11,086 nucleotides of DNA. Source: Actinomycetales bacterium (GTDB lineage Bacteria > Actinomycetota > Actinomycetes > Actinomycetales > JAHECE01). Location of the stretch: NCBI GenBank assembly GCA_024641895.1, contig JAHECE010000073.1:1-11086 (forward strand), given 5' to 3'. Below, in pieces: positions 6,442 to 11,086 of the stretch. Each line of letters opens with the position of its first letter. Position 1 is the first letter of the stretch. A model generated the notes under the pieces. The model ran no database searches. It was not told the origin of the DNA and saw nothing but the letters and a program-made list of their open reading frames with translations. A program made the position numbers and the translations under genes.

Positions 6442-6478
6442 CGGTCTGCTAGGAACGGCTGAAGCCGCTCCTCGGCTC

Positions 6479-7354
6479 CTAAGCCCGCCCGAGCGGCTCC
6501 GGTTCGGCCTCGGGCGGCAGCGCCGTCGTCGCGACCCGGCCGCTCTGACCCCGCGCGCCCAGCCTCCGCTCGACGAGGATCGCCACGCGCGTGAGGGTGA
6601 TGTTCACGGCCAGGTAGATGATCAGGACCACGACGAACAGCGGGAACCGGTACTTGTCCCCGAAGAAGCTGTAGTTGAGCTGCATGGTGCGCAACAGCTC
6701 GGGGTAGCCGACGATGAAGCCCAGCGACGAGTCCTTGAGCAGCACCACGAGCTGGCTGATCAGGGACGGGAGCATGAGCCGGACGACCTGCGGCAGCTGG
6801 ATCAGCCTCATCGTCTGCCAGCGGGTCAGCCCCAGCGCGGTGCCCGCCTCCACCTGGCCCTTGGGCAGGGCGGCCAACCCCGCCCGAAGGATCTCCGCCA
6901 TGATCGCCGAGTTGTAGAGGATCAGCCCAAAGGCGACGGCAGCGAACGCCGAGAGACCGAAGGCGAGCAGCCCGAAGAACATCATGAGCAGCACGGGCAT
7001 CCCGCGAAGGAACTCGATCAGCCAGGTGACCGGGCGGCTGACCCACCGGGACCCGGACGTGCGCAAGATCGCCAGCAGGAACGCGAGCGCGAAAGCGACG
7101 GGTGCCGCGACGGCCGCGGCCGTCAGGGTGGCCCGCAGCCCGCGCCCCAGCGAGCCCCACACGTCGCCGGCGGTCTGACCCTTGGGCGGGTCGGTGAAGA
7201 CGAGCCACCGGTCGTCGAAGAGCCCTCGACCGGCCATGCCGATGATCACGAAGACGAGACCCACGGCGATCAGGGCACCGACGGCGATCGAGGCGTTGCG
7301 TTCCAGCCTGAGGGTCTTCGGACCGGGCTCGTCGTAGAGGACGCTCTTGCTCAT
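6479..7354 (-). CDS. gluD: Amino-acid (glutamate-type) ABC transporter permease GluD
   Basis: This 291-residue inner-membrane subunit belongs to the polar amino-acid (HisM/GlnP/GluD) permease family. A cytoplasmic start (1-20) and a first membrane helix (21-41) lead to an extracytoplasmic stretch (about 42-68) that is typical of GluD. The core permease domain covers about 70-265, with further helices around 75-98, 112-142, 199-216 and 236-260. The EAA loop that docks on the ATPase is VEAGTALGLTRWQTMRLIQLPQVVRLMLPSL (168-198). The C-terminal 25 residues are hydrophilic and Pro/Glu-rich. Its ATG overlaps the gluC stop in the sequence ATGA, so translation of the two permeases is probably coupled and the proteins should form a GluC-GluD heterodimer. 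The stop is TAG at 6479-6481. A transporter for glutamine or another polar amino acid cannot be excluded from sequence alone. Confidence 0.9.
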   Translation of the reverse strand: MSKSVLYDEPGPKTLRLERNASIAVGALIAVGLVFVIIGMAGRGLFDDRWLVFTDPPKGQTAGDVWGSLGRGLRATLTAAAVAAPVAFALAFLLAILRTSGSRWVSRPVTWLIEFLRGMPVLLMMFFGLLAFGLSAFAAVAFGLILYNSAIMAEILRAGLAALPKGQVEAGTALGLTRWQTMRLIQLPQVVRLMLPSLISQLVVLLKDSSLGFIVGYPELLRTMQLNYSFFGDKYRFPLFVVVLIIYLAVNITLTRVAILVERRLGARGQSGRVATTALPPEAEPEPLGRA

Positions 7355-8001
7355 CGGCTGAACACCACCCGTCGCTCGATGGACCCCGCGATCGCCCCCG
7401 CCGGGATCGTGATGACCAGGTAGAAGAACGCGACGCCGAGGAGCATCCAGATCACGTCGGCCGGGTAGTCGCGCGCGAGGCCGCGGCCGGTCGCGGTGAG
7501 CTCGACGACGGCGAAGCCCGCCGCGACGGAGGTGTTCTTGGTCAGGGCGATGAGGACGTTGATCAGAGGCGGCACGACGGTGCGCAGCGCCTGCGGCAGC
7601 ACGACCAGGGTGAGCGTCTGGACGCTGCCGAGGCCGATCGCCCTCGCCGCCTCCGCCTGTCCGATCCCGACGCTGTTGATGCCCGAACGGACGGCCTCAC
7701 AGACGAAGGCCGAGGTGTAGACCGTCAGCGCGATGATCGCCGGGAGGGTCCCAAGCGGCAGGATGATGCCGATCCCCGGCAGGATGAAGACGAAGAAGAT
7801 GAAGACGAGGGTGAGGGGCGTGTTTCGGCCCACCTCGACGACGAGGGTCCCGATGAGACGGAGCGAGCGCAACGGCGAGACGCGGAAGGCCGCGAGCACC
7901 GTGCCGAGCACGAGCGAGAGCGCTCCGGATATCGCCGCCAGGTAGAGCGTCAGGCGGAAGCCGTCGAGGTACACGGGTAGAGCCTCGATCACGGAGTCCA
8001 T
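7351..8001 (-). CDS. gluC: Amino-acid (glutamate-type) ABC transporter permease GluC
   Basis: This 216-residue permease is of usual length for GluC/HisQ-type subunits. Hydrophobic segments lie at about residues 17-38, 62-82, 86-104, 143-165 and 183-205. The conserved 'EVGRNTPLTL' element is at 56-65, where family members read E-RG/RNTPLLVQ. The EAA loop is EAARAIGLGSVQTLTLVVLPQALRTVVPPL (117-146). ATG 8001 is supported by GAGGAG eight bases upstream. It follows gluB after a 117-base gap occupied by strong hairpins and overlaps gluD by four bases (ATGA). It should act as one half of the membrane pore of the importer fed by the binding protein and powered by the ATPase encoded upstream. Confidence 0.92.
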   Translation of the reverse strand: MDSVIEALPVYLDGFRLTLYLAAISGALSLVLGTVLAAFRVSPLRSLRLIGTLVVEVGRNTPLTLVFIFFVFILPGIGIILPLGTLPAIIALTVYTSAFVCEAVRSGINSVGIGQAEAARAIGLGSVQTLTLVVLPQALRTVVPPLINVLIALTKNTSVAAGFAVVELTATGRGLARDYPADVIWMLLGVAFFYLVITIPAGAIAGSIERRVVFSR

Positions 8002-8020
8002 GGGTCACGCTCCTCGGTCG

Positions 8021-8053
8021 GGGCCGGCCTGCGCGTCACTCGCCGGCCGGCCC
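8021..8053. other. 9-bp stem-loop upstream of gluC
   Basis: GGGCCGGCC (8021-8029) pairs exactly with GGCCGGCCC (8045-8053) across a 15-base loop, in the gluB-gluC gap. It stands next to the stronger hairpin at 8063-8096 and ends about 20 bases before the gluC start, next to its ribosome-binding site. It could limit read-through or ribosome access. There is no T-run on either strand. Confidence 0.5.
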
Positions 8054-8062
8054 ACGGTTGCC

Positions 8063-8096
8063 CCGGCGGCCGGGCGCCGCAACGCCCGGCCGCCGG
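8063..8096 (-). promoter_or_regulatory. 14-bp perfect hairpin between gluB and gluC (mRNA stabiliser or attenuator)
   Basis: CCGGCGGCCGGGCG (8063-8076) is the exact reverse complement of 8083-8096, with a 6-base loop (UUGCGG in the minus-strand transcript). It lies 22 bases beyond the gluB stop. All 28 stem bases pair and nearly all are G-C, so it should be extremely stable in RNA. Binding-protein genes are often followed by such a structure, which shields the upstream mRNA from 3' decay or partly stops transcription so that binding protein exceeds permease. That role is inferred from position. No T-run follows, so it is not a classical full terminator. Confidence 0.75.
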
Positions 8097-8118
8097 TCGA
8101 TCCTTGCGTCGATGGCAC

Positions 8119-8991
8119 TCAGTAGCGGTCGACCGCCGGCGGCTCCGGCGTCGGGAGCACGGTTCCGGCCGTGTCCTCCCAGGCCGCGGTCCACCGTCCG
8201 TCGGCCTCGATCGCTTCGAGAACGTCGTTGATCCAGCCACGGAACTCGTCGTCGCCCTTGGCGAGGCCGATGCCGTACGGCTCGGCGGTGAACGGCTCGC
8301 CGACCACCTTGAAGTCGTCGGGGCTCTCGGCCACGTAGCCGGCAAGGATGACGTTGTCCGTGGTCACCGCATCGACCTGCCCGTTGCGGAGCGGGTCGAG
8401 GCAGTCGGTGTACGCCGCGAAGGTCACGAGCTCGGCCTCGGGGTAGTTGTCCTGGATGTTCTTCGCCGGAGTGGAGCCGTCGACCGAGCACACCTTCTTG
8501 CCCGAGAGATCCTCGGGCGTGGTGATCGAGTCGTCGTCGGCGCGGACCATGAGCGCCTGGCCTGCCTCGTAGTACGGCCCTGCGAAGTCGACGACCTCCT
8601 TGCGGCTGTCGTTGATCGTGTAGGTCGCCACGACGATGTCCACCCGGCCGTCCTGGATGAACGGCTCCCGGTTGGCCGACACGGTCTCGATCCAGGTGAT
8701 GTCACCGGGGGCGATCCCGAGCTCGCCGGCGATGATCGTCGCGATCGAGACGTCGAAGCCGACTGGCTTGCCGTCGGGACCCTGCAGGCCGAAGAGCGGC
8801 TGGTCGAACTTGGTGCCGACCGTGATCTCACCGGCCTCGGCGAGCCGGGCCATCGTGCTCCCCGCAGGGAACGAGCCCGGGTCGACGGACGATCCTGCGT
8901 CGGGGTCCGAGTCGGTCCCGCCGCTGCAGGCCGCCAGGCTCAGGCCTGCGGCCGCGGCGAGGGCGGCCCACCTGATGGTGCGTGTACGCAT
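8119..8991 (-). CDS. gluB: Glutamate-type ABC transporter substrate-binding lipoprotein GluB
   Basis: This 290-residue secreted lipoprotein captures the amino acid outside the membrane. A basic N-terminus (MRTRTIR) and a hydrophobic core end in the lipobox LAAC, with lipidated Cys22. A flexible Ser/Asp/Pro linker (23-45) follows, then a bacterial solute-binding family 3 domain (about 52-275). Ligand-contact signatures are visible: TYTINDSRKEVVDFAGPYY, where R130 should bind the substrate carboxylate, and AVTTDN, where D212 should bind the amino group. C168 and C197 match the cysteine pair that forms a disulphide in glutamate-binding homologues. These features favour glutamate/aspartate over basic amino acids. 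ATG 8991 has a strong AAGGAG six bases upstream. The gene starts 75 bases after gluA. A 14-bp hairpin follows it before gluC. Confidence 0.93.
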   Translation of the reverse strand: MRTRTIRWAALAAAAGLSLAACSGGTDSDPDAGSSVDPGSFPAGSTMARLAEAGEITVGTKFDQPLFGLQGPDGKPVGFDVSIATIIAGELGIAPGDITWIETVSANREPFIQDGRVDIVVATYTINDSRKEVVDFAGPYYEAGQALMVRADDDSITTPEDLSGKKVCSVDGSTPAKNIQDNYPEAELVTFAAYTDCLDPLRNGQVDAVTTDNVILAGYVAESPDDFKVVGEPFTAEPYGIGLAKGDDEFRGWINDVLEAIEADGRWTAAWEDTAGTVLPTPEPPAVDRY

Positions 8992-9066
8992 CTTCTTCTC
9001 CTTCGGTCGCCGCGATCCGGAGGTCGCGGGATTTGCGGCTTGCGGGACGCCCGGGTCAGGAGCCCG

Positions 9067-9858
9067 TCAGTGCGTGAGGATCTTGGACAGGAAGTCCTTG
9101 GCGCGCTCGCTCCGGGGGTTGGTGAAGAACTCCTCGGGCGTTGCCTGCTCGACGATCTGCCCGTCGGCCATGAACACCACCCGGTGCGCGGCCTTGCGGG
9201 CGAAGCCCATCTCGTGGGTGACGACGATCATCGTGATGCCCTCCCCGGCGAGCTGCACCATGACGTCGAGGACCTCGTTGATCATCTCGGGGTCGAGAGC
9301 CGAGGTCGGCTCGTCGAAGAGCATGACCTTCGGATGCATGGCCAGCGCCCGAGCGATCGCAACGCGCTGCTGCTGACCCCCCGAGAGCTGCGCGGGCAGC
9401 TTGGCCGCCTGGTCGGCCACGCCGACCCGGTCGAGCAGCTCCATCGCCTGCTTCCTGGCCGCCTCACGCTTGACGCCGCGCACCTTGATGGGGCCGAGCG
9501 TGACGTTGTCCAGCACGGTCTTGTGGGCGAAGAGGTTGAACGACTGGAACACCATGCCGACGTCGGAACGCAGCTTGGCCAACCCCTTGCCCTCCTCGGG
9601 CAGCGGTACGCCGTCGATGAGGATGGTTCCCGAGTCGATCGTCTCCAGCCGGTTGATCGCTCGGCACAGCGTCGACTTGCCCGAGCCGGAGGGTCCGATG
9701 ACGACGAGGACCTCGCCCTGGCCGACCTCCAGGTCGATGTCACGGAGCACGTGCAGCTGGCCGAAATGCTTGTTGACGTGGCGCAGCTCGACGAGCACGT
9801 CTCCGAGCGCGCCGGCGGCCGTCGGGTCGCCCCCACGGTTCTCGATCGGGTCATCCAT
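9067..9858 (-). CDS. gluA: Amino-acid (glutamate-type) ABC transporter ATP-binding protein GluA
   Basis: This 263-residue cytoplasmic ATPase drives the importer. Visible motifs are Walker A GPSGSGKST (55-63), the Q-loop Q105 in GMVFQSFNLF, the signature LSGGQQQR (158-165), Walker B VMLFDE (178-183), the D-loop SALD (186-189) and the switch histidine H215 in VVTHEMGFA. The sequence is typical of the GlnQ/GluA polar amino-acid class. About 20 poorly conserved residues precede the family start (VLVELRHVNKHFG), and an in-frame GTG at Val21 is an alternative start. ATG 9858 has no Shine-Dalgarno sequence, but TAGGTT sits 7 bases upstream, which suggests a leaderless transcript starting at the ATG. 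It is the first gene of gluA-B-C-D, the same order as in Corynebacterium. I saw no AmtR-like CTAT-N6-ATAG box upstream. Confidence 0.93.
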   Translation of the reverse strand: MDDPIENRGGDPTAAGALGDVLVELRHVNKHFGQLHVLRDIDLEVGQGEVLVVIGPSGSGKSTLCRAINRLETIDSGTILIDGVPLPEEGKGLAKLRSDVGMVFQSFNLFAHKTVLDNVTLGPIKVRGVKREAARKQAMELLDRVGVADQAAKLPAQLSGGQQQRVAIARALAMHPKVMLFDEPTSALDPEMINEVLDVMVQLAGEGITMIVVTHEMGFARKAAHRVVFMADGQIVEQATPEEFFTNPRSERAKDFLSKILTH

Positions 9859-9864
9859 GACGTG

Positions 9865-9870
9865 AACCTA
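9865..9870 (-). promoter_or_regulatory. Candidate -10 box of gluA, leaderless arrangement
   Basis: On the minus strand TAGGTT (matching TANNNT) is followed by exactly six bases (CACGTC) and then the gluA ATG. If transcription starts 6-7 bases after the -10 box, the mRNA would begin at or beside the start codon. No Shine-Dalgarno sequence lies in front of this ATG, which agrees. No clear -35 is seen. Confidence 0.4.
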
Positions 9871-9880
9871 CGCGTGGATC

Positions 9881-9893
9881 GGCGTTTCACGCC
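9881..9893. promoter_or_regulatory. Palindromes upstream of gluA, possible operator
   Basis: GGCGT-TTC-ACGCC (9881-9893) is a perfect 5-bp inverted repeat about where a -35 region or operator of gluA would lie. A second perfect palindrome, CTCGATCGAG, sits at 9906-9915. Both are short enough to occur by chance in GC-rich DNA. A transcription-factor site is a guess from position. Confidence 0.25.
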
Positions 9894-10015
9894 GTAGCGG
9901 CCTGTCTCGATCGAGCAACGATGTGCCCGAAGCCGCCCGACCAACGCCCCCTCCGCAACGCGGGACGGCCCTGGCGCGGCACGTCCGGGCACAAGCGGTA
10001 TCACCCGCGAAGCGA

Positions 10016-10058
10016 CGCGGGGCGTCGGGCCGTGCCCGACTCGGCCCGACGCCCCGCG
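10016..10058. other. 17-bp perfect hairpin in the gluA/hppA divergent region
   Basis: CGCGGGGCGTCGGGCCG (10016-10032) is the exact reverse complement of 10042-10058, with a 9-base loop TGCCCGACT. It lies between two divergent genes, about 160 bases from gluA and at least 110 bases from the pyrophosphatase start. In that position it is not needed to end either neighbour. No T-run follows on either strand. Possible roles are the 3' end of a short RNA, a leader attenuator of hppA, or a cruciform or protein site. Confidence 0.8.
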
Positions 10059-10146
10059 CCACCCGACCGCCCCGCCGGAGCGCGCCCTGGTGGTGGACAT
10101 CCGACCGGTGTGCCAAAGGTCACGCTTCCGGGGCTGCGGGGCGTTC

Positions 10147-10152
10147 TACGGT
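10147..10152 (+). promoter_or_regulatory. Weak -10-like box ahead of the pyrophosphatase gene
   Basis: TACGGT fits TANNNT and lies 43 bases before GTG 10195 (16 bases before the alternative GTG 10168). The expected -35 position near 10126-10131 reads TTCCGG, a poor match. It is offered as a candidate only. Confidence 0.25.
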
Positions 10153-10194
10153 GCCCAGGACAGATTTGTGCACCGACATCCACCGGGGGCAATC

Positions 10195-11086
10195 GTGGCT
10201 TCACCTGCCCAGTCACCCAGCGCCGGCCGCCCGTCCTCGCCGGCCCGGGACCCGCGTCGCCGCCATGCGGACGGCGAAGGAATCGAGCTGCGCACGCGCG
10301 CGGACAAGACGCCCAGGCGGCGCCGTCTGGCCCTCATGGCCGGCCTCCTGGCCATCCTCGCCGCACTCTCCGGGTGCGCCTCCGCCTCCTCCGGCGGCGA
10401 GGGCGAGGGCACGGTCCACGGCGGCGAAGCAGCGCTGGTCCTGCCCGACCTCAGCACGGTGACCGTGCTCGGTGGCGCCTCCGGCCGGATGCTGCTGCTC
10501 GTCGGCCTGGTCGTGTGCGCGATCGGCCTCGCCTTCGGGTTCCTGGAGTTCACTCACCTCCGCCGGCTCGAGGTGCACCCGTCGATGCGCGAGGTCTCCG
10601 AGCTGATCTACACCACCAGCAAGGCCTACCTGATTCAGCAGGGCCGGTTCCTCATGGTGCTGTGGGCGTTCATCGCTGCCGTCATCGTGGCCTACTACGG
10701 CTTGTTGATCGCCTTCCCGTGGGGCCGGGTCGCGATCATCATCGCCTTCAGCCTGATCGGCATGGCCGGGTCGTACTCCGTCGCATGGTTCGGGATCCGC
10801 GTCAACACCTTCGCCAACTCGCGCACCGCGTTCGCCTCGCTCCGGGGGCGCCCGCTGCCCATGCACCGGATCCCGCTGCAGTCCGGCATGGCGATCGGCA
10901 TGGTCCTGATCAGCCTCGAGCTGCTGATGATGCTGATCATCTTGCTCTTCCTGCCGGCCGACATCGCTGGCGCATGCTTCATCGGGTTCGCGATCGGAGA
11001 GTCCCTCGGTGCCGCGGCACTGCGGATCGCGGGCGGCATCTTCACCAAGATCGCGGACATCGGCTCCGACCTCATGAAGATCGTCT
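10195..11086 (+). CDS. hppA: Membrane-bound ion-translocating pyrophosphatase, N-terminal part (partial)
   Basis: The frame is open to the window edge (297 codons seen; the full family is about 670-800 residues). The enzyme hydrolyses pyrophosphate and pumps H+ or Na+. Recognisable parts are HPSMREVSELIYTTSKAYLIQQGRF (cytoplasmic loop after helix 1), FGIRVNTFANSRTAFASLRG, and FAIGESLGAAALRIAGGIFTKIADIGSDLMKIV, the 'GGG-I-TKAADVG-DL' block of mPPases. Four to five membrane helices are visible. The catalytic DDNPRN and DNAGDN loops and the residue deciding K+ dependence lie beyond the window. The N-terminus is unusual: about 47 hydrophilic, Arg-rich residues, then a hydrophobic segment ending in LSGC (Cys61), like a lipoprotein or cleaved signal, which suits the N-outside topology of the family. 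GTG 10195 has GGGGG five bases upstream. GTG 10168 (with AGGA) and ATG 10336 are also in frame. Confidence 0.87.
   Translation, partial: MASPAQSPSAGRPSSPARDPRRRHADGEGIELRTRADKTPRRRRLALMAGLLAILAALSGCASASSGGEGEGTVHGGEAALVLPDLSTVTVLGGASGRMLLLVGLVVCAIGLAFGFLEFTHLRRLEVHPSMREVSELIYTTSKAYLIQQGRFLMVLWAFIAAVIVAYYGLLIAFPWGRVAIIIAFSLIGMAGSYSVAWFGIRVNTFANSRTAFASLRGRPLPMHRIPLQSGMAIGMVLISLELLMMLIILLFLPADIAGACFIGFAIGESLGAAALRIAGGIFTKIADIGSDLMKIV

Larger units (their letters stand above)
9859..10194. other. Divergent intergenic region gluA / hppA, contents
   Basis: Over 300 bases separate the two divergent starts. The region holds the gluA -10-like box (9865-9870), short palindromes (9881-9893 and 9906-9915), the 17-bp hairpin (10016-10058) and, near the right edge, a weak plus-strand -10-like TACGGT (10147-10152). 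Reading frames that cross it (for example 9923 onward on plus, 9868-10116 on minus) give Arg/Pro/Ala-rich peptides with no family resemblance, and I do not regard them as genes. Confidence 0.5.

Noticed and set aside
5701..6462. 253-codon plus-strand open frame opposite the methyltransferase
   Set aside because: The minus strand has all class I methyltransferase motifs and a strong Shine-Dalgarno sequence; the plus frame is a shadow.
8104..9897. 597-codon open frame on the plus strand opposite gluA and gluB
   Set aside because: It runs antisense through two unmistakable ABC-transporter genes and its product is Arg/Val/Asp/His-rich with no family features; such long shadow frames are common in very GC-rich DNA.
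9923..10462. 179-codon plus-strand open frame overlapping the pyrophosphatase start
   Set aside because: It is in a different frame from the conserved pyrophosphatase sequence and is Pro/Ala/Arg-rich; its start lies in the divergent intergenic region without a ribosome-binding site.
1..11086. CRISPR array, insertion sequence, att site, tRNA or rRNA
   Set aside because: No regularly spaced repeats, transposase or integrase motifs, terminal inverted repeats, or tRNA cloverleaf with TTCRA arm were seen on either strand by eye.

Overview
This is a GC-rich stretch of chromosome with the look of a high-GC Gram-positive bacterium (Actinomycetota). The reasons are pervasive G/C at third codon positions, several GTG starts, long antisense shadow frames, a glutamate-type ABC operon in the Corynebacterium gluABCD order, and actinobacterial-looking relatives for several proteins. 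I cannot name the genus. I see no tRNA, rRNA, CRISPR array, insertion sequence, phage gene or plasmid gene.

Left part (1-5552). The window opens with the last 50 codons of an RsmC-like rRNA guanine methyltransferase. A histidine-phosphatase gene (226-786) and an unrecognised 440-residue protein (954-2276) follow on the plus strand. The 440-residue gene converges, with a 10-base gap, on a minus-strand pair: a degenerate CPBP-family membrane protein (2287-3120) and, upstream of it, a small discoidin-like beta-sandwich protein (3233-3709). Divergent from that pair is a plus-strand unit of a YCII-domain protein (3936-4292) and an amidase-signature enzyme (4299-5552), only 6 bases apart.

Middle and right part (5596-9858). 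A sterol/phthiotriolone-type SAM methyltransferase (5596-6396) lies on the minus strand. Upstream of it, also on the minus strand, is a complete polar amino-acid (probably glutamate) importer operon: ATPase gluA, lipoprotein binding protein gluB, and permeases gluC and gluD. GluC and gluD overlap by ATGA. A 14-bp perfect hairpin in the gluB-gluC gap could let the cell make more binding protein than permease. A short hairpin after gluD may end the operon before the methyltransferase gene.

Right end. Divergent from the importer, across a gap of about 330 bases that holds a 17-bp perfect hairpin, begins a membrane-bound ion-pumping pyrophosphatase gene (hppA-like). It runs off the window before its catalytic loops.

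Most of the window looks like ordinary chromosomal housekeeping and transport. I found no convincing new defence, mobile or biosynthetic system. The points most worth a second look are the two long intergenic hairpins, the lipobox-like leader on the pyrophosphatase, the apparently leaderless start of gluA, the degraded CPBP active site, the orphan 440-residue protein, and the methyltransferase next to the importer.
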